Assembly: GCA_916700875.1 (NCBI GenBank)
Contig: CAKAKS010000032.1
Location: 10,355,001 to 10,419,000 of the forward strand
Direction of reading: 5' to 3'
Origin: Sebastes aleutianus
Lineage: Eukaryota; Chordata; Actinopteri; Perciformes; Sebastidae
Length of the DNA stretch: 64,000 nucleotides
In this document: positions 25,501-35,554 of the stretch, piece after piece
Numbering within the stretch: position 1 is the first letter of the stretch
How the letters are laid out: the number at the start of each line of letters is the position of its first letter
Position numbers and translations under genes: made by a program
The notes under the pieces: generated by a model
Database searches by the model: none
What the model was told of the DNA's origin: nothing
Seen by the model: only the letters and a program-made list of their open reading frames with translations

Positions 25501-27885
25501 TTTTTTTTTGCATTGTGGGGATTTAGCTGCTGCTGCTGTTATACTGAGGGATATATGGAGGGATCAACTATGGAATAAGCTGGTGTGATTTGAGGTTTAC
25601 CTACATTTTCAAAACATCCAAAACACATTAGGCATCGAGTCATAAGGTCTTTCACTGGGATGCTTATAAAGCTGAATTCACTGAATTCAAAGGACGATGA
25701 TAATATGGCATTATCATCAGAATTTCTGGTATAATTTCTAGTGAGTAAAATAGTGAGTTTTATTTAAGTGTGTCACCACACCCCACCGAACCACTGTCCT
25801 AGATCACCAAAATAATAAGCAACCGCAAACTGTGTCAGAGCGTTATACAAGCTTATAGGTTCATATTTCTGTGACCCCAAAAAGTGGAAATCTATTTTTT
25901 TTTTCTTTCTGAAAATGAAACTACTGAGAGACAGATATTTTATGTAGCTTTGATTTATAGAAGTAATGTTTAGCAACACATTCTCAGAGTGGATAATTCA
26001 GATACAGGTTTACTTGTATAAACTTTATATATATTTTTTTTACTTTTCCTATATGCAGCATTGACACACTACCACTGATGGTGGGAGGTCTGTGGCCACG
26101 TTTGATCCCACATAAACAGCTAATTGTGAAAATAAGCTCTAATATCCAAGCATTATTTGGATATTTTCTGTAATTACTTTTTAACTTTTTGTAATCTTCC
26201 CTCTTCTTGCATCTCTTTCTCCCTCTGACTCTGATTTAGTGTGATGGTGGGGAGAATTAAGGGAAAATGTGAAGCCACTCCGATGACTCCTCGCGCCACT
26301 TAACTGCACTTCATTTATTCTCGTGCAAGTAAACAACTTAAAAACCGCGGCACGCACGCAGAGGCGCGCGCACGCCCCGAATAAATTGTGTTATTATTAA
26401 AATGAAACGTCGATTGATTGGATGCGTTTTTAAAATGCGCTTCAACGAAAATCCACATGACTTCTTCAATATTTCTTTTATTGTCAATTTCCTGCTTCCA
26501 TAAATCAATTTAAATCAGTAGTTATTGTATCATGTTTTTTTTAGGTCATTTAAATTATTTTTAATCAAATCTGCCAGGAATTTAGGATATAAATTAATGA
26601 ATTACTGCACCAGTCATATCGCAAAATCTCTCATAATAATAATTAACTCTGTCACTATAGACCCAACATGGTTAACTTATATAAAATGTTTTAAGTGATG
26701 TTTGATTATCTGCCTATACAGTAAAAGACACAAAACAATGAACCAATGAATATTCTCTAAATGTTGTATTTTTTTATATCACACTAATTCATCACGTGGC
26801 TTCAGTGCGCAGTTACTAAACGAATAAATGTCAGTGCTTTTTATAATAATTTAATTTCTCAACAATAATAAAGATTATTGTCATTCAAGGCAAAAACTCA
26901 AATGTAGGCCTATATATGCGTAAAAATAATGTGACTTCTGCTTCTTTCAACAACGTAAACACCTCACAAAAAGGGACTTCGTTTAACTGATTTGGCTTAA
27001 ATTAACTCAGATTTGCGACTATCTCAGAGCACAGATAAAAGTTTCCTTTTTCTCTGCAGCCACATGTGAAATGTCTGCCTCAGACTGTCGGAGCTGATTG
27101 AAAAGGCAAATGCGCCAACTAGTGTCAGAAAGCAGCATGACGCATGGTTTTAGCAGGGTGTGCCATCATTTGATGTAACTCTCAACATTTCAGGTTCCTA
27201 ATGAATTCAGCCTCTGGCAAACACACATACACAAACACACACACACACACAAACACACAGTTATTAGTCTGTTGTGTCTTTTGATGTGGAAGAAAACTCA
27301 TTGGCCTGTTTGCTTTAATTGTCTTATTAATTCAGTTCAGCCAATTAAAGTGATAGGGATCTTTCTTCCACCCATAATTTCACTTTATGAAAGTGATATT
27401 TACCTGTGAGAGTAGGTGCAAATTGGCCGCCAGATATATAATAGCTTCTCTCGAAATGAATAAATGAGAGTTAAAAACCACAGGCCTCTCTCTCTCTGCA
27501 GTCTAAATGCTTCATTAGAGAAATTATAAACAGCTCAAGTAGGTCAGAGGAGGTTATGATGTGACACGGATAAATGTGCAGATATTTCAGCTTATAAGAT
27601 ATGTCATAAATTAAACTGGCTCCATGTAAGACTTATAATTCCACTAAACCTAAAAAAAAAGAATTTTTACATGTTTAAATTCATCATATTCAATAGTTTT
27701 CTTCATCTAATACCAACTTATGCTTATGTTTAAAATGTCCAAAATAATTCATTTTTACGCACCTTTTTTTTTTAACATACTGTCTCCTTATTTCTCTTTA
27801 TATTATATTATATTTTTCTATATACTGTATAAAAAAACACCAAGCAAAGAGAGAAAAGTACAGATATGTATCGATAATTCAGCTC

Positions 27886-27886
<1 letters not shown>
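22561..27886. other. P1-P2 intron, mostly single-copy-looking sequence
   Basis: I see no gene and no clear transposon here. A (CA)n tract lies near 27236-27251, and an A-rich stretch near 24572. Blocks around 24.1-25.5 kb and 26.4-27.5 kb lack repeats and could hold regulatory DNA, but conservation cannot be judged. Confidence 0.5.

Positions 27887-27940
<54 letters not shown>
27887..27940 (+). repeat. (TG)27 microsatellite upstream of the P2 region
   Basis: This is an uninterrupted TG dinucleotide run. It lies about 1 kb 5' of the P2 ATG, directly ahead of two inverted CCAAT boxes. Such alternating purine-pyrimidine tracts can adopt Z-DNA and vary in length between individuals. Confidence 0.95.
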
Positions 27941-27941
<1 letters not shown>

Positions 27942-27959
27942 TGAAGGAGCAGAGGAGAG

Positions 27960-28100
27960 TTTGATTGGTCTGCTGAAAGCCCAACCCAGCACATTCATTG
28001 GAGGAAATCATCTCCACACTCCCAACCACTAAAACACTAAAATGACTCGGGGTAAAATAATATCGCAGCACTCAGTTCAGCCTCACGGCTCCTTGTCGCG
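27960..28100 (+). promoter_or_regulatory. runx3: putative proximal promoter P2 of runx3
   Basis: Inverted CCAAT boxes (ATTGG) occur at 27964-27968 and 27997-28001, next to a (TG)27 tract. Downstream, ATGs become strikingly rare up to the P2 start codon. No TATA box is seen. The transcription start is not identifiable from sequence alone; it could lie anywhere between about 28.0 and 28.8 kb. The assignment follows from the rule that vertebrate RUNX P2 promoters lie directly upstream of the exon starting MRIPV/MHIPV. Confidence 0.4.
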
Positions 28101-28279
28101 TCCTCTGTAAACCAGCTGCGCTCAAAAAGGATAAACTTTAAAGGAAATCCAGCTGGAAGCGACGGAACGGTTCCTCTTCTACCAGAATAACGTTGTTCTT
28201 CTGTGTGTTTGTGTGTGGAGGGGAGATCCGCAACGAGGATAAAGTTGCAAGAACTTTTTACGCAAGAAAAAGGACACTG

Positions 28280-28288
28280 ATGTTTTGA
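28280..28288 (+). promoter_or_regulatory. minimal uORF (ATG TTT TGA) in the P2 leader
   Basis: Start codon, one Phe codon and stop. The surrounding CTGATGTTTTGAC nearly repeats the context of the next mini-uORF. It is relevant only if transcription begins upstream of this position. Confidence 0.35.
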
Positions 28289-28686
28289 CTGTAGATATTC
28301 GGGTTTGAGACTTTTACGCGTTTTATCCAGCGGAGTCTGGTGAGATCTGAAGAAGCGTTTTGGCACAAGTTTAGTCTTTTTAAAAAAAAAAGTTAAACCC
28401 GAGAGAGAGACAGTCAGCTGGATTGTCTAACTTTCTGCATCGTGGGCTGGATTACCTGCCAACAACAGACTGTTGTCACTGATCGGCAATATTTTATTTA
28501 TCATTTGAGATTTCAAAGTGAGAGCTCAAGTATAGTTTGTGGTGTTGATATATTATTGTCCACACAAACTGTCCATCAAGTGCGACAGATAAGAGCGCAG
28601 ATACAGGACACAAGTTCAGCACTGTGAGACTTTTTGTTTGTACGTTTTTTTTTGCTGAAGTTAGTCCAAACCAGAGCAAAACCCTG

Positions 28687-28695
28687 ATGTTCTGA
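28687..28695 (+). promoter_or_regulatory. minimal uORF (ATG TTC TGA) in the P2 leader
   Basis: Start codon, one Phe codon and stop, 240 nt upstream of the P2 ATG. The context CTGATGTTCTGAC differs from the 28280 copy at one base. Start-stop-like elements are known to stall initiating or terminating ribosomes and to lower downstream translation. Confidence 0.45.
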
Positions 28696-28709
28696 CACAT
28701 CCTGTGCAG

Positions 28710-28718
28710 ATGATCTAA
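28710..28718 (+). promoter_or_regulatory. minimal uORF (ATG ATC TAA) in the P2 leader
   Basis: Start codon, one Ile codon and stop. It lies 14 nt after the previous mini-uORF stop and about 216 nt before the P2 ATG, far enough for re-initiation. Confidence 0.45.
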
Positions 28719-28934
28719 CACGCAGTCATCAGAGTTGATTGTTTCTGTTTTAAGGCTCTCTTCACTTCTTTAGCGCGCCTCCATCTCCATCCTTTTTACG
28801 CGCACAAACACACTCTGGACTCCTGAGAACCATCCAAGCGTCTGGAGGAGGAAAAAAAAGAAATAATCAAAAAAAAAACTGGTTTTCTCCCAAAAGCTCA
28901 CAGTCAGGTGGCACTGACCCAAGCTGTTGTTGTG

Positions 28935-29198
28935 ATGCATATTCCCGTAGAGCCGCCCACAACCAGACGGTTCACGCCGCCCTCCACGTCCTTCCCCTGC
29001 AGCAAGCTCGGAGTCGGAGACGGCAACGGGTCCATGGCCACGCCGGGGCCCCTCAGGTCCAGGTCGGACTCCAGGAACGTGGTGGACGTGCTGGCGGACC
29101 ACGCCGGAGAGCTGGTCCGGACCGACAGCCCCAACTTCCTCTGCTCAGTCCTCCCGTCTCACTGGAGGTGCAACAAGACGCTCCCGGTGGCTTTCAAG
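28935..29198 (+). CDS. runx3: runx3 P2 start and first Runt-domain exon
   Basis: From the P2 ATG the exon encodes 88 residues: MHIPVEPPTTRRFTPPSTSF, a poorly conserved linker (residues 21-48), then the start of the Runt domain from about residue 50 (VDVLADHAGELVRTDSPNFL, then PSHWRCNKTLPVAFK). R78 and K81 in WRCNKT correspond to the DNA-contacting Arg80 and Lys83 of RUNX1. For P1 transcripts the exon begins at 28951, because CCCGTAG (28944-28950) is also a splice acceptor; the bases encoding Met-His-Ile-Pro-Val therefore double as acceptor sequence. This arrangement is the same as in mammalian RUNX1-3. The -3 base of the start codon is G. The exon ends AAG|GCAAGA, a GC donor. The phase is 0. 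Confidence 0.97.
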
Positions 29199-29204
29199 GC
29201 AAGA
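29196..29204 (+). promoter_or_regulatory. runx3: non-canonical GC splice donor
   Basis: The exon-intron junction reads AAG|GCAAGA at 29198/29199. The position is fixed by homology: residue K88 must join VVALGDV at 30061 in phase 0. No GT lies near enough to give the same protein. GC-AG introns are a minority class, usually with otherwise strong donor matches, as here. Confidence 0.85.
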
Positions 29205-30060
29205 CACATGGCTTCTAATATTTTTTACTTTATTATATTTTTTAGTATTTATTTATTATATTTAGTATTTATTTATTATATTTTGTATATATTTATTATA
29301 TTTTTTTGTATTTATTTATATTTTTTATATCATTTTTGTGCATGAGAAAAAATACTTTAAAAAAAAAAATGATTCAAGACCAACAAGACACATTTTTATG
29401 GAAGCTAATTAAATGCATTTATTTATTATAAATAAGAATGAACTCTGGAAGTTGTGCTCTTTAGTTTTTTTTAATTTGTGTAAGATATTAAATTATTTTA
29501 AAAGTATAGATAAGATCTGGTTTTATTGGCTTCAAACGACTCCATCCCGAATAATAACATTCTTATTAATCGGGCCAGAAAAAATATTACAGATGAGAGG
29601 TCTGAAATCACAAGACGTCTGAGCAAATAAATCCATATTTTATTATAATATTTTTCTGTTATATATTATATATTTTGGTGCTTTATAGGTAAATATTTGT
29701 GCCTTGTGTCAGTATTACATTTTCTAAATCATGTACTTGGTATCAGATCCGATGAGGAAATAAATAACAATAATAGACAGTATAGATAATGAAACGCATG
29801 TTCTAAAACACATTTTATAATATATTTAAATGTAATTAATCTACAATGGAGGGTTGTCTTCTTAATGAAATCTCCCAGCTATATTATTATTTCTGTCATG
29901 TTTTATTGCTGACATGCTGGATGAAATGGTGAAAAGACATTCCTGCTTATTATTATGGGCAGTCGGATGCGGTTTTGCGCGCGTGGTGTGTGGACATACA
30001 TTTGGTTTTTGGTGACCCAGAGTGACCTGTCCTCTCCTGTCCTGTCTTGTCCTGCTGCAG
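29199..30060 (+). other. runx3: runx3 GC-AG intron inside the Runt domain (862 bp)
   Basis: It starts GCAAGA and ends CTGCTGCAG. Very AT-rich, it begins with T-runs and the minisatellite at 29240-29320. If the intron is retained, the frame stays open for 48 codons to a stop ending at 29345, which would truncate the Runt domain after residue 88. Nothing else is recognisable in it. Confidence 0.85.
29240..29320 (+). repeat. AT-rich minisatellite, about 4 units of 20 bp
   Basis: Four imperfect 20-bp units related to TTTAGTATTTATTTATTATA begin about 40 bp after the GC donor. On the transcript they form a U-rich stretch, together with the T-runs at 29221-29241. Confidence 0.8.
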
Positions 30061-30217
30061 GTCGTGGCTCTCGGTGATGTCCCCGACGGTACTCTGGTCA
30101 CCGTGATGGCCGGGAACGATGAGAACTATTCGGCCGAGCTGAGGAACGCCTCCGCCGTGATGAAGAACCAGGTGGCTCGCTTCAACGACCTGCGCTTCGT
30201 GGGCAGAAGCGGACGAG
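30061..30217 (+). CDS. runx3: runx3 second Runt-domain exon (157 nt)
   Basis: The acceptor follows TCCTGCTGCAG and the donor is CGAG|GTGAGC. The exon encodes VVALGDVPDGTLVTVMAGND, then ENYSAELRNASAVMKNQVAR and FNDLRFVGRSGRG (residues 89-140 plus one nt). It is 157 nt, the size of the equivalent mammalian RUNX exon, and almost every residue matches the vertebrate Runt consensus. It supplies much of the beta-sandwich, CBF-beta interface residues and the GRSGRG loop that contacts DNA. The phase is 0 in and 1 out. The following intron opens with a (CA)n repeat at 30242-30286. Confidence 0.98.
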
Positions 30218-30231
30218 GTGAGCTCAAACTG

Positions 30232-30277
<46 letters not shown>

Positions 30278-32205
30278 ACACACACAGGCCTGCACACAGA
30301 AATAATGGTGATTGTGATGTGCCATTTGCAGCAACATTTGGAATTATAATAATATGATGGATCATATTTTCTTTTGACTGAATGTGAAAATAATGTTAAG
30401 ATTAGATTTATTTTTCATAAACTCTGAAATGAGGACATTTCATCTGAAGAGGGGGGAGATTTTAAGATTAGATTTATTTTCGTAAAGATTTATTTTATAC
30501 AGTATACATATTGTATTCTGCTCCTTTAAAGTTAGATCTGGAACTATATAATTTGGCGCACCGTATACGTGCTTGTAAGGTGAGAGATGATTAAGATTGG
30601 CGGAGTGATATGGAGTAAGAAGTGATGTGCCACCTTTTTGGTTATGGGTGTTCAATTGTCCTACGCTGGAGTTGAGACATTAAAGTGGATCCTGTTGCAC
30701 AGACGAAGCTCTTGCTTTACCCACAGCAGCCCTATACAGTAGTTTAATTAAGTAACAAGTAAGTTTATAGTTAAGGCAACGAGAAGCCTGCCTTACAATA
30801 ACATGAAATGGCTTGGTCACCAAATGTGTTGCACACATTCTTTAAAATATAGCTTTTTAAAAATATCTGTCTGATCTCGGTTGTCTATTATAAAGATATA
30901 TATAAAAAAAGTGCAGATGTGGAATCAGTTATGTATGAGTACGACGAAACTGTGCCAACTGACGTCCATGAGTGTCATCCGAAACATCTGGCCTGCGTCA
31001 CGGTGAACGGTCCTGATGTGTGACTGTCATTTTCTTAATCCAGGGGAATATAAATAATTATCCACGTGGTGTTAAATGTGAGGGATGGATGGATGGATGA
31101 AAAAAAAACACCTCGCAATTCACGTCCTGGATGCGATTTGTCACAACAATCCCCCGCACACCAAAAAGCAGTATAAAAAAACGAAATTACGCATTAACAG
31201 GCCTGGGATGTTGTGGTTAATGCATGGGCCTTTTTTGAGCAACATTTTTGGTGTTATATTGACTATATCAAAAACCTCTCAAATTTCCAGGCATGATATA
31301 TAAAATGTCCTGGAATAAAAAATACATTTTGATTGTTCAGCCAAGAGGATGCATTTCTCTCACTCCCCCTCAGAGCCTCTTCTGTTCATTTATATTTAAT
31401 GTTAAATAGCTCTGATTTTGATGAATGGTGAAAATGGGTCTCCAAATTAAAAAAAAAAAAAAGAAAGAAATAGCTTATACATTTAATTTCTCTAGTCAAT
31501 TACCCCACCCAAGGATCCCTCTTTTTTTCCTCCTTTTCCTCCCACGCAGTCTCTTCTTTTGTTAACAAGAGCAGCCTCTCTCAGACCCGCTGCAGCCTCT
31601 CCTCCTCATTGTGCTCGGACTTTTACGCACAGATGCGAGCAAGATCCTGCCTTGTTGAACAATAAAACCATAAACCCTTTTTTCGGACAATCTGGAACAC
31701 ATTCTCTCAATAATCTAAATCATATCCTCCATCAAAGGAGGTGGTCCCTGCATGCCTCTTTATTCTCATCCTTAATTCTAAGGCAGCAGAGGGACAAAAA
31801 AAAGATGAGGTGATGATTTGAGGTTGAACATAATAATAAATCTCATGGACAACACTCGTACTTGTGTTGAAAATGAGATTGACCGCTTTCAACCTTGCAC
31901 AGATTATTTATTATTATATTTTTTATTGTGCAACATAAAAGCAGGTTTAGTTTGATCTATCTGTTAATAATTTGGATTTTCATGGATAATTACATAAGAC
32001 GTTGTGGCACAATTCTGAATACTAGTTGTACATGTTTTATAATGTCTATTATGTTTATTACCTTAATTTCCTTAATTTATGTACAATATAATTGTTGTTA
32101 TGAGGTGTAAGAGCTCTGTCTCCCTCATGTCCTTATGTGTCTCATACAAAGTGCCTTAAGAAATCTGTATTTTGGTCAACATTTGTATTTGTTGCTGTGC
32201 TGCAG
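30218..32205 (+). other. runx3: runx3 intron (1988 bp)
   Basis: It separates the two later Runt exons, with GTGAGC donor and TGCTGCAG acceptor. It holds (CA)n at 30242-30286, then AT-rich sequence in which I see no gene and no clear repeat family. Confidence 0.85.
30242..30286. repeat. (CA)n microsatellite just after a Runt exon
   Basis: About 22 CA units with one interruption, starting 24 bp after the donor at 30217/30218. Confidence 0.95.
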
Positions 32206-32310
32206 GAAAGAGCTTCACTCTGACCATCACCGTGTTCACCGGACCTCCACAAGTGGCCACCTACCACCGTGCTATCAAAGTCACCGTGGATGGACCACGA
32301 GAACCACGCA
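32206..32310 (+). CDS. runx3: runx3 third Runt-domain exon (105 nt)
   Basis: The acceptor follows TGTGCTGCAG and the donor is CGCA|GTGAGT. The exon encodes KSFTLTITVFTGPPQVATYH, then RAIKVTVDGPREPR, which ends the Runt domain. The length, 105 nt, equals the mammalian exon. The Arg residues of GPREPR correspond to RUNX1 Arg174 and Arg177, which contact DNA bases. One departure from mammals is Gly (codon 32241-32243) where human RUNX proteins have Asn in FTNP. The phase is 1 in and 1 out. Intronic (GT)n repeats follow. Confidence 0.98.
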
Positions 32311-32549
32311 GTGAGTACACACACTCGCACACACACAGAAGCAAACACACACCAACGCTACTATTGTTGTTGCTAAAATGCATTGTGGTGTGCTGTGAAG
32401 GTTGCAGAGCCACCCAGTTAGAAGCAGCTATTCCTGGTTCTGAAAGTGTATGTGTGTATGTGTGTGTGTGTGGGGGGTGTTGCTATCTAAAAGAACTGCA
32501 TGAGTCATATGCAGGTGATATATGAAAATCTAACACTGTGTGAGCTGAT

Positions 32550-32552
<3 letters not shown>

Positions 32553-32585
<33 letters not shown>

Positions 32586-32783
32586 ATGTATTCATCATGA
32601 GGAGGTGGAAAATCTGTTCACACGATCACATGTGTGCCAAAATTGGGGTTAAGACTTGGTTTTTGGGGTTAAGATTAGAATTAAGACTAGGTTAAAATTG
32701 GGGTTAGGCATGTAGTGGTTATGGTAAGCCTCCAGAGAATGAATGTAGGGCATTGCATTGTCCTCACAAGTATAGCAGTGCAG

Positions 32784-32820
<37 letters not shown>
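32553..32820. repeat. GT-linked dispersed repeat
   Basis: It is flanked by (GT)15 at 32553-32582 and (GT)n at 32787-32817. The interior has GGGGTTAAGA/GGGTTAGG repeats, GCATTG and GTCCTCACAAGTATAGCAGTG, a composition recurrent in fish genomes. Confidence 0.6.
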
Positions 32821-35138
32821 TGGAGCAGGGGCACAGGGACGGGCCCAGTCAGAGGAAACTGTAAAGCATATTAAAGCATAACCCGAGACCACTAAGAGGA
32901 GCTGAGTGAGTCTCCAAGCCGCAGGTGGCTCAGCTCAGCTCCCTCCTCCTCCTCCTCCTCCTCCTCCTCACCCCCCCCTACCTTTCCCCAGTGCTGGTCA
33001 GAGGGGTCGTGGTACTACCTGACCGACCACATAAGTGGCTCGTTGATTTAACACATGCAGGGCAGACTCCGGCCACTGTTAGGGAAGGCCTGGCAGGGAG
33101 GCCCCGGGCGTGCTAAAGCTGTTAGCGCCACCGCTCAGCCACAGCTGCATTCTCATGTGGTTTAATGCTGCTATGGTGTGAGGGATGGAGGAGAGTAGGG
33201 TTACTCACATGAGTCGGGGGGGGGGGACTATGTGTGCGTGTCTTCTTTTTTTTTCATGAGCTCGAGGTGGGATAGATGAGAGAGATGGGTAGGATTTCAT
33301 GATGTACCTATTGGAGGGATGGTGTTTATAAAGTGCAGGGTTTTACAGGTCTCTTTAGAGCTGGGGTTTTGTGCTCCTGTCTGTGGAGTGGAGGGGGGGT
33401 ATTTGGGACAGGGTGGATTTAGCCCAGTCAAAACAGACCACATGCAGGGGAAGAGAGAGTGGTAGCAAGTGCCACATGAAGGGGGCTGGCAGAGAGGGAG
33501 CCGAGGGGCACAGAGAGAGGGGCATCATCGACCCCCCCACCCCCCAACCCCACCCTGCAGGGCTGGATGCTATTTGCAGAGGCTTTAAAGAGAACAGTGA
33601 CTGCAAAGGGGGGAGATAATTATAAACACTGTATGTGTGTGTGTGTGGATGGTTTCAATTTGATCGGAAAGAAAAAAAAAAGTGTGTGTGTGTGTGTCTG
33701 TGCATAAATGCACATGTCGTGCATCTGCGAGGCGTCTCAGCTTGAAACAACTGTTTACATTAAAGTTGTCTCCCGTCTGTCTGTCAACATGTCGCAGCCC
33801 CGGCCGAGGCGTCAGAGTGGCCGTGCTACTTTTACACTGGCGCTGGGGTGCTATAAAGTGACACTGTTTAATATAGGGCAGGAGGAATTTAAGGGGCTCC
33901 ATTAAACTCGGTGCTGAGAGGGAATTCATAGAATGACAGAAAATAAACTTCTGCAAAGGCTGTCTTTTTTTTTTTTTTTTTTTTTTAAATGCACGCGAAT
34001 ATGATTTCAATAACTAGAAACCTCCTTCAGCTTAACCCCCCCCTGGAAACCAGAGATGGTTTGATTTGTGCAAATGGTTCGGAGTCAAAGCTTATCTGCG
34101 ATATGAATAATGCATCCAGTTACTCGGCAGTGAAAACAGATCCAGCGTCAACCAGGAAACTCAAACAGCTGATCACAGTTAATAGAATAAGCCTTTTGAA
34201 GCGCAGCACATTTTATATTGGGTTTGTCAGATCTGAGGCAGAGATGAGTTTTTTCAGGCCAATTCGGCGTGTTGAAGCCTCAAAATAGAAGAATCACTCA
34301 CGAGATGAGATAAAAAGGACCTCTCATATTTAAACAAGAAGCATATTCTAAGAGTATAATATCAGTCATGTCTCAGCACAGGAACACACACATTACCATT
34401 CAGACATTATTAGGGCCATAAAACTAATCAGATTCTTTTCTAACCACAAGGCACCACATTATGTCGACTGTACGACGTTTAGAGCCAAAGCAGGGAGGCA
34501 CTTTTGCCAACACATAAAACTAAGAGCGTTTTTTTCCCTTACAAATCTCATCCTCAGAGACGGATATATATTCCAACGCTGCTTTGATTGCATTTTTTAA
34601 AAATTTTACATCAGCAATGCCCGCACATCAGTGTTTGCAACTCAGCGTTATCATTCATAGAGTGCAGACAGCCTGAAGCCAGACTTGGCCGTGCTGCGCT
34701 CACCTGTCCGCAGGCTGGCAGGGCTGTGGGGGCCGGGCCCTTTTACAGGCTGTTTGTGTAAGGCCTGCATTTGCATGGCTGCCAGCCGAAGCCGGGGCAG
34801 GAGTTGGCGCAGAGGGAGGTGGTTTTTATTAATGTTTACTGATCCAGTCGGGAGAACCTGACGGACAGGACTGCAGCGGCGGCTCGCCGGCGGCAATGTA
34901 ACAAAAGGACGCCGTGCCTTCTGAAAACACTTGAGCCGTAAGGTAGACGCACACATGGGCACGGATGCGTAAAGTATTTTCAACATGCTCTCGCACACAC
35001 ACAAACACACATGTAAATGGATACAAACATACACAGACGGCATTCTGTTCCTCAACAGAAAGTAGGCTAAATGTTCAGCCAAGTATTTTTGTCTCCCTTG
35101 CGGCTGATTTCCTCATCGCACATCCGGCATTCGTCATC

Positions 35139-35139
<1 letters not shown>

Positions 35140-35175
<36 letters not shown>
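35140..35175 (+). repeat. C36 homopolymer
   Basis: An uninterrupted run of 36 C residues, followed by a CT/CCGCCG stretch. Length is prone to assembly error and polymorphism. Confidence 0.9.
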
Positions 35176-35179
<4 letters not shown>

Positions 35180-35539
35180 CCGCCACCCCCTGATGTATCT
35201 GTCATACTATATTATCAAACTTCTGCTGAAGCCAAACTGAAAGCACAACTGTTGCAACTGAAAACTCTCCCTCCATTTTCTGCCTGTGCGGCAGCTTTAA
35301 CACATCACACATCCAACAACAAGATCACACTGAAGCTAAAACGACAGAAAAAAGGAAAGCAGATGACTTAAGTGTCAAGACCCTCCCTGTTTTGTCGCTG
35401 CTTCCTCGCCAGCGCTCACACATTTGGTGCACCCTGCAGCAGGGGTTATGCTCACCAATTAATCCCGCAGCTATATTTTTGGTGCTCTTCTCACTCCCTC
35501 ACTTACATATGACATCAGCCGCTGCCTATTTACCCACGA

Positions 35540-35554
35540 GGGGGGGGGGGGGGG
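35540..35554 (+). repeat. G15 homopolymer
   Basis: A run of 15 G, 365 bp after the C36 run, with complementary base composition. Confidence 0.9.

Larger units (their letters stand above)
28042..28934 (+). other. runx3: 5' leader of the P2 transcript (extent approximate)
   Basis: Long P2 leaders are known for RUNX genes. Between the ATG at 28041 and the P2 start at 28935 I find only three ATGs on the + strand, at 28280, 28687 and 28710, and each is followed by one codon and a stop. The leader also holds A-rich runs at 28381-28392 and 28850-28880. No convincing splice pair is seen inside it. The boundaries are inferred. Confidence 0.45.
7842..28950 (+). other. runx3: runx3 intron between the P1 and P2 exons
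   Basis: A 21-kb intron with GTGAGT donor and CCCGTAG acceptor. It contains two hAT copies (9710-10173, 14470-15161), a decayed TIR element (15768-16275), a compound dispersed repeat (21513-22560), several (CA)n/(GT)n tracts and a (CCACT)n stretch near 7880-7905. In other vertebrates this interval houses lineage-specific RUNX enhancers; single-copy stretches such as 18262-18353 and 26400-27200 are candidates only. I see no embedded protein-coding or RNA gene: open frames here are short, low in coding character, and often read through microsatellites. Confidence 0.8.

Noticed and set aside
28770..29134. Antisense frames across the P2 exon
   Set aside because: Shadow of the Runt exon; no independent evidence of coding.
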